A stretch of DNA of 6,234 nucleotides from REEB426 sp964551975. GTDB lineage: Bacteria > Actinomycetota > Actinomycetes > S36-B12. The notes under the pieces are model-generated. The model was not told the origin of the DNA, did not search any database, and saw only the letters and a program-made list of their open reading frames with translations. Below, one piece after another: positions 1 through 5,534 of the stretch. The stretch covers positions 1 to 6,234 of the forward strand of contig CAZKFI010000101.1 in NCBI GenBank assembly GCA_964551975.1, in the 5' to 3' direction. Each line of letters starts with the position of its first letter. The first letter of the stretch is position 1. Position numbers and translations under genes: made by a program.

Positions 1-3000
1 GTTCTCGCCCTTGACGATAGCCTCGTACACCTTCACGCGACCGAGCACGTCGTCGGACTTAATGGTGAGCAACTCCTGGAGAGCGTAGGCGGCGCCGTAC
101 GCCTCGAGTGCCCAAACCTCCATCTCACCGAATCGCTGACCACCGAACTGCGCTTTGCCACCGAGTGGCTGCTGGGTGATCATCGAGTACGGGCCGGTCG
201 ACCGGGCGTGGATCTTGTCATCCACGAGGTGGAGCAGCTTCAGGATGTAGATGTAGCCGACCGAGACTCGGCCCGGGAAGGGCTCGCCACTGCGACCGTC
301 GAAGAGTTGCGCCTTGCCATCCGGACCGACCAGTGTCAGGCCTTCGGCAGTGGGCAACGTGGAATCGAGGAGCAACGAGAGTTCGTCCTCACGGGCACCG
401 TCGAACACCGGCGTGGCGACCTTGGTGCGTGGACTTGCCTGTTGCACGATCTCGGGCAGTCGCGCAGCCCGAGGATCACTCGGATCCGCCTTCCAGCCCG
501 CGTGCGCTGCCCAGCCCAGGTGCGTCTCGAGAATCTGTCCGACGTTCATGCGGCCCGGGACACCGAGCGGGTTCAAGACCACATCGACGGGAGTACCGTC
601 CTCCAGGAACGGCATGTCCTCCACTGGCAGGATCTTCGCGATAACGCCCTTATTTCCGTGGCGTCCAGCGAGCTTGTCGCCTTCGGTGATCTTGCGCTTC
701 TGGGCGATGTAGACCCGAACCAGTCGATTCACACCGGGTGGCAACTCATCGCCCTCATCCCGATCAAAGACCCGGATGTCGATGACCTTGCCGGACTCAC
801 CGTGCGGGACCTTCAGCGAGGTGTCACGCACCTCGCGGGCCTTCTCGCCGAAGATGGCGCGCAGGAGGCGCTCCTCCGGGGTCAGTTCGGTCTCACCCTT
901 TGGGGTGACCTTGCCGACCAGGATGTCGCCGGGAACCACATCGGCGCCGATGCGGATGATGCCCCGCTCGTCAAGATCTGCGAGGACCTCCTCGGCGACG
1001 TTCGGGATGTCCCGGGTGATCTCTTCTTCACCGAGTTTGGTATCCCGAGCGTCGATCTCGTGCTCTTCGATGTGGATGCTAGAAAGCACGTCGTCCTGCA
1101 CCAAGCGCTCGCTGAGGATGATGGCGTCCTCGTAGTTGTGACCCTCCCAGGGCATGAATGCCACGAGCAGGTTCTTGCCGAGCGCCATCTCACCGAGTTC
1201 GGTTGACGGCCCATCGGCGATCACCTGGCCGGCATCAACATGCTGACCCTCGACAACGATCGGGCGCTGGTTGAAGCAGGTGCCCTGATTGGAGCGACGG
1301 AACTTCTCCAGCCGGTAGTTCATGGTCTCGCCGTCATCCTCGGCGATTGTGATGTGATCAGCCGAAACCTCCAGCACCGCACCGGGCTTGCGTGCGATCA
1401 CCAAAGACCCGGCGTCGTATGCCGCACGGAACTCCATACCGGTACCGACCAAGGGTGCTTCGGCCCGCAGCAACGGCACAGCCTGCCGCTGCATGTTGGA
1501 GCCCATCAGGGCGCGGTTGGCGTCGTCATGCTCCAGGAACGGAATCATGGCGGTGGCCACGGACCACAACTGACGTGGCGACACGTCCATGTAGTCGACT
1601 TCAGTGGGAGGCACGTAGTCGACCTCGCCACCACGGCGCCGCACCAGCACGCGGTCCTCGGCCATCTGGCCGTCGGCAGCCAACGGCGTGTTCGCCTGAG
1701 CGATGACGTGCAGATCTTCCTCGTCAGCGGTCAGGTAATCGATCTGATCGGTTACCCGGCCTTCCACGACCTTGCGGTACGGCGTCTCCACGAAGCCGAA
1801 TGCGTTGACGCGACCGTAGGTCGAGAGCGACCCGATGAGTCCGATGTTCGGGCCTTCCGGTGTCTCGATCGGACACATGCGTCCGTAATGCGACGGATGG
1901 ACGTCGCGAACCTCGAAGCCTGCCCGTTCGCGCGAAAGCCCGCCAGGACCGAGTGCCGACAGACGCCGCTTGTGCGTCAGACCGGCCAGTGGGTTGGTCT
2001 GGTCCATGAACTGGGACAACTGGCTGGTCCCAAAGAACTCCTTGATCGAGGCAACAACCGGTCGGATGTTGATCAACGTCTGTGGCGTGATCGCCTCGAC
2101 GTCCTGGGTGGTCATCCGCTCACGAACCACCCGCTCCATCCGGGAGAGACCGGTGCGAATCTGGTTCTGGATCAATTCGCCCACTGTGCGTAGGCGACGG
2201 TTGCCGAAGTGATCGATGTCGTCGGTCTCCACCATGACCTCGCCGCGTGGACCATTCATGGTTGGTAGACCTGCGTGCAGGCGCACGAGGTACTCGATCG
2301 TGGAGACGATGTCCTCGATGGTGAGCACGCTCTGGGTCAACGGCAGGTCAAGGCCCAACTTGCGGTTGAGCTTGTGGCGACCCACCTTGGCTAGGTCGTA
2401 GCGCTTGGGGTTGAAGTAGAAGTTGTCGAGGAGATTGCGAGCGTTCTCCAGAGTCGGTGGCTCACCGGGACGCAGTTTGCGGTAGATGTCCAACAGGGCG
2501 TCATCCTGGCTCGCCAGATGATCCTTCTCCAACGTCGCCATGAAGGTTTCGTACTGGCCGAATCGTTCGGTGATCTGCTCGGTAGTCCAACCCAGGGCCT
2601 TGAGTAGCACGGTTACCGGCTGCTTGCGCTTGCGGTCCACGCGCACTGCGACGAGATCCTTCTTGTCGATCTCGAACTCGAGCCAGGCACCGCGACTGGG
2701 GATGATCTTGGAGACGCAAACGTCCTTGTCAGAGGTCTTATCCACTGAGCGCTCGAAGTACACGCCCGGGGAGCGCACCAGCTGGGAGACCACAACACGT
2801 TCGGTGCCGTTGATGACGAAGGTGCCCTTGTCGGTCATGAGCGGGAAGTCACCCATGAACACCGTCTGCGACTTGATCTCGCCGGTCTCGTTGTTCATGA
2901 ACTCCGCGGTGACGAACAGCGGAGCCGCATAGGTGAAGTCATTGTCCTTGCACTGCTCAACCGTGTACTTGGGTGGTTCGAATCGGTGGTCGCGGAAGGA

Positions 3001-3270
3001 CAGCGACATCGACCCGGAGAAATCCTCGATCGGGCTGATCTCCTCGAAGATCTCCGTCAAACCGGAGACCTGCGGGATCTCGGTATTGCCCGCAGCCACC
3101 TGGGCGGCAACCCGCTCCTGCCAGGCCGGGCGCCCCAGCAGCCAGTCGAAACTGGTGGTCTGCAGGGCCAGCAGGTCCGGCACAGCCAGGGGCTCGCGAA
3201 TCTTCGCGAATGAGGCCCGATGCAGACCCGGGGAGAGCGTTGCGACGTCTGACGAACGTGAGGGAGCCAA
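1..3270 (-). CDS. rpoB: RNA polymerase beta subunit, 3' end outside window
   Basis: RpoB forms, with beta', the catalytic core of RNA polymerase and carries the rifampicin pocket. I translated the whole frame by hand: 1090 codons with no stop or frameshift, ending at VYEAIVKGEN on the left edge. By comparison with M. tuberculosis RpoB, only about 65-80 C-terminal residues are missing. Visible blocks are FAKIREPLAVPDLLALQ (about 25-41), the rifampicin region (414-440), PIETPEGPNIGLIGSLS after it, FMPWEGHNYEDA (705-716, with the acidic pair E714/D715), GDKLAGRHGNKGVI (864-877, conserved lysines K866 and K874) and LGGKAQFGGQRFGEMEVWALE (from 1036). The start is TTG at 3270, preceded by GGAAGGA with a 5-nt gap; an in-frame TGA at 3307-3309 leaves no better start. 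It has its own promoter upstream. rpoC presumably follows to the left, which is inference. Confidence 0.98.
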   Translation of the reverse strand, partial: MAPSRSSDVATLSPGLHRASFAKIREPLAVPDLLALQTTSFDWLLGRPAWQERVAAQVAAGNTEIPQVSGLTEIFEEISPIEDFSGSMSLSFRDHRFEPPKYTVEQCKDNDFTYAAPLFVTAEFMNNETGEIKSQTVFMGDFPLMTDKGTFVINGTERVVVSQLVRSPGVYFERSVDKTSDKDVCVSKIIPSRGAWLEFEIDKKDLVAVRVDRKRKQPVTVLLKALGWTTEQITERFGQYETFMATLEKDHLASQDDALLDIYRKLRPGEPPTLENARNLLDNFYFNPKRYDLAKVGRHKLNRKLGLDLPLTQSVLTIEDIVSTIEYLVRLHAGLPTMNGPRGEVMVETDDIDHFGNRRLRTVGELIQNQIRTGLSRMERVVRERMTTQDVEAITPQTLINIRPVVASIKEFFGTSQLSQFMDQTNPLAGLTHKRRLSALGPGGLSRERAGFEVRDVHPSHYGRMCPIETPEGPNIGLIGSLSTYGRVNAFGFVETPYRKVVEGRVTDQIDYLTADEEDLHVIAQANTPLAADGQMAEDRVLVRRRGGEVDYVPPTEVDYMDVSPRQLWSVATAMIPFLEHDDANRALMGSNMQRQAVPLLRAEAPLVGTGMEFRAAYDAGSLVIARKPGAVLEVSADHITIAEDDGETMNYRLEKFRRSNQGTCFNQRPIVVEGQHVDAGQVIADGPSTELGEMALGKNLLVAFMPWEGHNYEDAIILSERLVQDDVLSSIHIEEHEIDARDTKLGEEEITRDIPNVAEEVLADLDERGIIRIGADVVPGDILVGKVTPKGETELTPEERLLRAIFGEKAREVRDTSLKVPHGESGKVIDIRVFDRDEGDELPPGVNRLVRVYIAQKRKITEGDKLAGRHGNKGVIAKILPVEDMPFLEDGTPVDVVLNPLGVPGRMNVGQILETHLGWAAHAGWKADPSDPRAARLPEIVQQASPRTKVATPVFDGAREDELSLLLDSTLPTAEGLTLVGPDGKAQLFDGRSGEPFPGRVSVGYIYILKLLHLVDDKIHARSTGPYSMITQQPLGGKAQFGGQRFGEMEVWALEAYGAAYALQELLTIKSDDVLGRVKVYEAIVKGEN
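1951..2031 (-). other. Rifampicin resistance-determining region of rpoB
   Basis: These codons specify RpoB residues 414-440 (starting GTSQLSQFM, then DQTNPLAGLTHKRRLSAL). The residues most often mutated in rifampicin resistance are in their wild-type state: D423, H433 and S438, equivalent to E. coli D516, H526 and S531. Compared with the E. coli and M. tuberculosis sequence (DQNNPLS), two positions differ: T instead of N at the equivalent of E. coli 518, and A instead of S at 522. The main contacts therefore predict susceptibility; the effect of the two differences cannot be read from sequence. Confidence 0.9.
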
Positions 3271-3275
3271 CTGAA

Positions 3276-3282
3276 TCCTTCC
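3276..3282 (-). promoter_or_regulatory. rpoB ribosome binding site (fixes TTG start)
   Basis: GGAAGGA lies 5 nt before the TTG at 3268-3270. No ATG or GTG occurs in frame between this site and the upstream in-frame TGA at 3307-3309, so the site decides the start. TTG starts on rpoB are common in actinobacteria. Confidence 0.85.
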
Positions 3283-3313
3283 AAGGGCGCGCGGCGTGCG
3301 CTTGCCTCACACG

Positions 3314-3345
3314 CCCGCTACTGACCGCGAAGCGGTCGGAACGGG
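3314..3345 (-). promoter_or_regulatory. Hairpin in the rpoB 5' untranslated region
   Basis: The core is a 6-bp stem GACCGC/GCGGTC with a TTC loop (3323-3337). An outer helix CCCGTT/AGCGGG, with one G-T wobble, encloses it across a small internal loop. It lies about 15-45 nt after the predicted transcription start and more than 30 nt before the ribosome binding site. There is no T-run after it, so it is unlikely to be an intrinsic terminator. A role in transcript stability or translation is possible but unproven. Confidence 0.45.
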
Positions 3346-3366
3346 AATTGGGCAGCGCAAAGCGAC

Positions 3367-3395
3367 AGCATACCCGCGGGGCACGCCGCTGCCAA
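3367..3395 (-). promoter_or_regulatory. rpoB promoter, housekeeping sigma type
   Basis: A -35 box TTGGCA (3390-3395; 5 of 6 to TTGACA) and a -10 box TATGCT (3367-3372; 4 of 6 to TATAAT) are separated by exactly 17 nt. The start of transcription would be near 3360, giving a leader of about 90 nt before the TTG. The match and spacing are good for a principal-sigma promoter in an actinobacterium. It would let rpoB be transcribed independently of rplJL and vapBC. Confidence 0.75.
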
Positions 3396-3425
3396 GTCCG
3401 CTACGAGCGCCGGTGCGAACCCCTC

Positions 3426-3477
3426 GATCTGGTGGCTTCTCTCCACCGCAGCGGCTCGTGAGCCCGCCAGCCAGATC
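3426..3477 (-). other. 52-nt stem-loop between vapC and the rpoB promoter
   Basis: On the minus strand GATCTGG pairs with CCAGATC at the ends (7 bp). After a single bulged C, TGG pairs with CCA and a further C-G pair follows, giving about 11 bp. The enclosed segment can form a small GGCT-CACG-AGCC hairpin. No T-run follows, so a classical terminator is not supported. It may be a U-less terminator or processing site for the vapBC transcript, or part of a regulatory site upstream of the rpoB promoter. The pairing is seen; the function is inferred. Confidence 0.4.
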
Positions 3478-3602
3478 CTCGTTTTCGCACCCGACTCGCG
3501 GACGCAGCCTCAATGTTGGCCGCTGATGGGCCACCCGTCAAGTGCATTCACAGGTCCGTGTCGGCATGTCCGATTCTCGGATCTGCCCACGACCGGATTT
3601 GC

Positions 3603-4007
3603 TCACGGCAGGACCTGGAATGGTTGACCATCAAGGGCTCGGAGGCTGCCGAAGTGTCGCCGATCCAGGGTGCAGATCGTGTGAGTGCCGTAGCGATCCG
3701 CCAGCAGCACCAGGGATGCATCGGTGACCCCAATGTCCTGATCTGCATAGCGTTCGACCAGCCCGGCGCAGGCCAGAAGGTCGGCGGCCTGCAGCGTCGG
3801 GAATTCATACGCGCCTGAGCAGAGCTCCGTTAGTGCAAGGATCTCGGCACGCAGGCCGACCCGGGTGCGGACCAGATAGTCCAGTTCGGCAACGACGTAG
3901 GGGCTAATCACGAGCAGGGCGGCGTGCTCCAGGACAGTGGCAACGGCAGCATGATCAGGATCGTCGGAACGGTAGAGGGCAAACAGGCCGCTGGTGTCGA
4001 CGATCAC
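3603..4007 (-). CDS. vapC: VapC family PIN-domain toxin ribonuclease
   Basis: This is a 134-residue PIN-domain endoribonuclease, the toxin of a type II toxin-antitoxin pair, normally held inactive by VapB. The four acidic residues expected of a PIN active site are in place: D4 (MIVDTSG), E41 (VVAELDYLV), D96 (GVTDASLVLL) and D115 (CTLDRRHF), so it looks catalytically intact. Length is typical of VapC. From memory, the stretches SPYVVAELDYLV.TRVG and TLDRRHF.LR resemble M. tuberculosis VapC26, a family member reported to cut the sarcin-ricin loop of 23S rRNA; the target here is inferred. The start is GTG at 4007, which overlaps the vapB stop codon by 4 nt (GTGA), and an AGGAGG lies 11 nt upstream inside vapB. 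rpoB follows 332 bp downstream on the same strand. Confidence 0.93.
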   Translation of the reverse strand: MIVDTSGLFALYRSDDPDHAAVATVLEHAALLVISPYVVAELDYLVRTRVGLRAEILALTELCSGAYEFPTLQAADLLACAGLVERYADQDIGVTDASLVLLADRYGTHTICTLDRRHFGSLRALDGQPFQVLP

Positions 4008-4024
4008 TCCTCGCCAAACCTCCT
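4004..4024 (-). promoter_or_regulatory. vapB-vapC overlap and vapC ribosome binding site
   Basis: The vapB stop TGA (4004-4006) and the vapC start GTG (4005-4007) share bases in the string GTGA. A perfect AGGAGG (4019-4024) lies 11 nt before the GTG, inside the vapB coding sequence; a nearer GAGGA abuts the GTG with no usable gap. This arrangement points to translational coupling, with antitoxin made first. Confidence 0.75.
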
Positions 4025-4249
4025 AAGAGGAGCCGTTTCGGGACCACCCGCGACCCCCGCATCAATGTCGCGGGCGTGTAAATCGCCCCCGGTGAAGATT
4101 CCACCACGAGGGCGTGGCGTTCGCGTTTCCTTATCCACAGCCTCTCGAATGATCTGAGCCTCAGTGAGCCCCCGTCGACGGGCCTCAGCTTCCAGGCGCG
4201 ACTTCAGCTCATCCGGGAGATAGACGGTTGTTCGCTTCACGCCATACAT
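4004..4249 (-). CDS. vapB: VapB family ribbon-helix-helix antitoxin
   Basis: This 81-residue antitoxin should bind and inhibit the adjacent VapC and repress its own operon. Residues about 5-40 form a ribbon-helix-helix DNA-binding unit: the strand KRTTVYLPDEL, then helix KSRLEAEARRRG, then LTEAQIIREAVD. The C-terminal part (about 46-81), with PRGGIFTGGD and the end RFGEE, is the expected toxin-neutralising segment; from memory it recalls M. tuberculosis VapB26, which has PRGGLYAG and ends FGER. The start taken is ATG at 4249. GTG at 4240 (codon 4) is an alternative, since many homologues begin just before the TTVYLPDEL strand. Neither has a Shine-Dalgarno sequence, so the mRNA may be leaderless. 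It lies about 100 nt after the rplL stop on the same strand. Confidence 0.92.
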   Translation of the reverse strand: MYGVKRTTVYLPDELKSRLEAEARRRGLTEAQIIREAVDKETRTPRPRGGIFTGGDLHARDIDAGVAGGPETAPLRRFGEE

Positions 4250-4254
4250 CGTGA
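4237..4254 (-). promoter_or_regulatory. Possible VapB operator at the vapB start
   Basis: A perfect 5-bp inverted repeat, TCACG-8 nt-CGTGA, spans the vapB start codon, and GTATG occurs twice nearby 12 bp apart (4255-4259 and 4243-4247). Ribbon-helix-helix antitoxins usually bind short repeats at their own promoter. A weak promoter-like pair precedes it (TTGTGA at 4276-4281, TATGTC at 4253-4258, 17-nt gap). Repeats this short can arise by chance, so the call is tentative. Confidence 0.25.
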
Positions 4255-4286
4255 CATACGTCTACTGAAACAGGTTCACAACTGCC

Positions 4287-4321
4287 AGGAGGGTCCGCAG
4301 GCAGTGCCTGCGGACCCTCCT
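4287..4321 (-). terminator. Perfect 16-bp hairpin after rplL, without U-tract
   Basis: The arms AGGAGGGTCCGCAGGC and its exact reverse complement surround a 3-nt loop. The hairpin begins 28 nt after the rplL stop codon and ends 37 nt before vapB. It is GC-rich and perfectly paired, as terminators are, but no run of Ts follows on either strand. U-less terminators are reported in actinobacteria, so I favour full or partial termination of rplJL; an RNA processing or 3'-end stabilising structure is the alternative. Confidence 0.6.
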
Positions 4322-4322
4322 G

Positions 4323-4352
4323 TAAACAATCGACCTACGAACAATTGACCTA
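4323..4352 (-). repeat. 15-nt imperfect tandem repeat at the rplL stop codon
   Basis: On the minus strand TAGGTCAATTGTTCG is followed directly by TAGGTCGATTGTTTA, 12 of 15 positions identical. The first copy starts with the rplL TAG stop; the second supplies another TAG in the same frame 15 nt later. It looks like a small local duplication. The second stop could act as a backup stop, which is inference. Confidence 0.6.
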
Positions 4353-4742
4353 CTTGACGGTGACCTTGGCGCCGGCGCCTTCCAGGGCAGCCTTGGCCTT
4401 GTCGGCGGTCTCCTTGTTGACCTTCTCCAGAACCGGCTTCGGTGCACCCTCGACCAGGTCCTTGGCCTCCTTCAGGCCCAGGTTGGTCAGCGTGCGAACC
4501 TCCTTGATCACCGGAATCTTGTTGTCGCCACCGGACTCCAGGATCACGTCGAACTCGTCCTGGTCGGCCGCACCGCCGGCGTCGCCACCACCGGCTGCCG
4601 GAGCGGCAACCGCAGCCACCGCAACAGGTGCTGCCGCGGTCACGTCGAAGGTCTCTTCAAAAAGCTTCACGAACTCGCTGAGCTCAAGGAGGGACATCTC
4701 CTTGAAAGCCTCCAGGAGCTGATCATTGCTGAGCTTGGCCAT
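4350..4742 (-). CDS. rplL: 50S ribosomal protein L7/L12
   Basis: L7/L12 is the multi-copy stalk protein of the large subunit; dimers bind the C-terminal helix of L10 and recruit and stimulate translation GTPases such as EF-Tu, EF-G and IF2. The 130 residues match the family's usual length. The N-terminal dimerisation and L10-binding domain is about 1-33 (LSNDQLLEAFKEMSLLELSEF), the flexible Ala/Gly/Pro hinge is about 35-60, and the globular factor-binding domain is about 62-130, with FDVIL, LTNLGLKEAKDLVEGAPKP and the end GAGAKVTVK. The ATG start is preceded by GAAAGGA with a 7-nt gap. It sits 34 nt after rplJ and is almost certainly cotranscribed with it. A strong hairpin follows. Confidence 0.98.
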   Translation of the reverse strand: MAKLSNDQLLEAFKEMSLLELSEFVKLFEETFDVTAAAPVAVAAVAAPAAGGGDAGGAADQDEFDVILESGGDNKIPVIKEVRTLTNLGLKEAKDLVEGAPKPVLEKVNKETADKAKAALEGAGAKVTVK

Positions 4743-4776
4743 CGTGCTGTCCTTTCGTCGGGCTGAATCCGGGCTT

Positions 4777-5373
4777 TCAGCCCGCGTCGGTCTCCTCGGC
4801 CAGGGCCGAGGTTTCTTCGCCTGCTGCAGGCTCAGCAGGAGCCTGTGGTGCGGCCGCAGCCGCGGGGGTCTTGGCCTGCAGTGCCCCGAAGGCGCGTGCT
4901 GCCTTGGCCAACGGTGCAGCGAACAGAGCGGCTGCTGCAGATTGCTTGGCCTTCATGGCACCGGCCAACTTCGAAAGCAGCACCTCGCGCGACTCCAGGT
5001 CGGCGATGCGATTGAGGTCTGCCGCGCTGAGCAGCGCCCCGTCCATGAGGCCGCCCTTGATGACCAGGGCTGGGTTCTCCTTGGCGAAGTCGCGAATGCC
5101 CTTGGCCGCCTCGACCGGATCGCCCTTGACGAAGGCGATGGCACTTGGCCCAGCCAGCATCTCGTCGATGCCGGTCACCCCGGCCTCGCGCGCGGCGATC
5201 TTGCTCAGGGTGTTCTTGACGACCGCGTAGGTGACGGTGGGCCCTAGCGCCCGGCGCAGGGCCTTGAGCTGGGCAACCGTGAGGCCGCGGTACTCGGTGA
5301 GTACGGCAGCGTTCGAGGAGCGAAAGTGCTCGGTGAGTTCGGCGACAGCCGAGACTTTGCCTGGCTTTGCCAT
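4777..5373 (-). CDS. rplJ: 50S ribosomal protein L10
   Basis: L10 anchors the L7/L12 stalk to 23S rRNA and, in complex with L12, represses its own mRNA by binding the leader. The protein has 198 residues. The N-terminal rRNA-binding domain includes VAELTEHFRSSNAAVLTEYRGL and YAVVKNTLSKIAAREAG, followed by PSAIAFVKGDPVEAAKG and NPALVIKGG. The helix from about 130 to 168 (ESREVLLSKLAGAMKAK, then LFAAPLAKAARAFGALQAK) is the L12-binding segment. A tail of about 30 residues rich in Ala, Pro and Glu makes it somewhat longer than the 165-180 residues common in the family. The start is ATG at 5373, preceded by GGAAGGAG with a 4-nt gap. An in-frame ATG at 5433 is rejected because it lies inside the leader RNA structure. 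Confidence 0.97.
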   Translation of the reverse strand: MAKPGKVSAVAELTEHFRSSNAAVLTEYRGLTVAQLKALRRALGPTVTYAVVKNTLSKIAAREAGVTGIDEMLAGPSAIAFVKGDPVEAAKGIRDFAKENPALVIKGGLMDGALLSAADLNRIADLESREVLLSKLAGAMKAKQSAAAALFAAPLAKAARAFGALQAKTPAAAAAPQAPAEPAAGEETSALAEETDAG

Positions 5374-5499
5374 GGTGCTCCTTCCATCGCCCCAGCGATG
5401 ACGAGCACAGGCGAGCAGTCGAAACTGCTTCACTCACCTGCGCAGGTCGCCCACCAGGGGCCTTCGGCGCCCTGAGGCGCAACCGGCGGTCTTTGGTAA
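5374..5499 (-). ncRNA. Ribosomal protein L10 leader (autoregulatory mRNA leader)
   Basis: The transcript between the predicted start and rplJ has the features of an actinobacterial L10 leader. A stem GCGCAGG/CCTGTGC (5437-5443 with 5405-5411, one G-U pair) encloses an asymmetric internal loop TGAGTGA opposite CG. That loop leads to a 6-bp stem AGCAGT/ACTGCT capped by TTCG (5414-5429). The asymmetric GA-containing loop is consistent with the kink-turn bound by the L10-L12 complex. Upstream, GCGCC-TCAG-GGCGC forms another stem-loop, after a CAAAGACCGCCGG segment like that of related leaders. Binding is expected to reduce rplJL expression; identification is by recall and hand folding. Confidence 0.75.
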
Positions 5500-5505
5500 G
5501 TCGGG

Positions 5506-5534
5506 AGTCTATGGGCCTAGCACGTGAGGGTCAA
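5506..5534 (-). promoter_or_regulatory. rplJL promoter, housekeeping sigma type
   Basis: A -35 box TTGACC (5529-5534; 5 of 6 to TTGACA) and a -10 box TAGACT (5506-5511; 4 of 6 to TATAAT) are 17 nt apart. Transcription would start near 5499 and give a leader of about 125 nt. The -35 box overlaps the T-run of the upstream terminator, so the two signals are packed end to end. Confidence 0.75.

Larger units (their letters stand above)
3271..3602. other. vapC-rpoB intergenic region, 332 bp
   Basis: There is no gene on either strand that I can support. Read on the minus strand it holds, in order, about 125 nt without a recognised signal, a long stem-loop (3426-3477), the rpoB promoter (3367-3395), a roughly 90-nt untranslated leader with a hairpin (3314-3345), and the rpoB ribosome binding site. 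The short open frames here do not resemble known proteins. Confidence 0.7.

Noticed and set aside
208..1206. Long plus-strand open frame (332 codons) opposite rpoB.
   Set aside because: It lies wholly antisense to an intact, highly conserved rpoB frame. Its sequence resembles no family I know, and open antisense frames are expected from GC-rich codon use.
1240..2193. Second long plus-strand open frame (317 codons) opposite rpoB.
   Set aside because: Same reasoning: it is the antisense shadow of RpoB codons, including the rifampicin region, with no recognisable domain.
2957..3310. Minus-strand frame overlapping the rpoB start in another reading frame.
   Set aside because: The true rpoB frame starts at TTG 3270 with conserved RpoB sequence; this frame is a shadow without homology.
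3513..3818. Plus-strand open frame opposite the 3' end of vapC and the intergenic region.
   Set aside because: Antisense to a PIN-domain gene with all active-site residues; no supporting signals.
4726..5247. Plus-strand open frame (173 codons) across rplJ and the rplJ-rplL gap.
   Set aside because: Antisense to L10, low-complexity composition, no ribosome binding site or family resemblance.
5374..5433. An upstream ATG at 5433 that would add 20 residues to L10.
   Set aside because: The extra residues do not resemble L10, the ATG lies in the leader stem region, and the ATG at 5373 has a strong ribosome binding site and the family's usual N-terminus.
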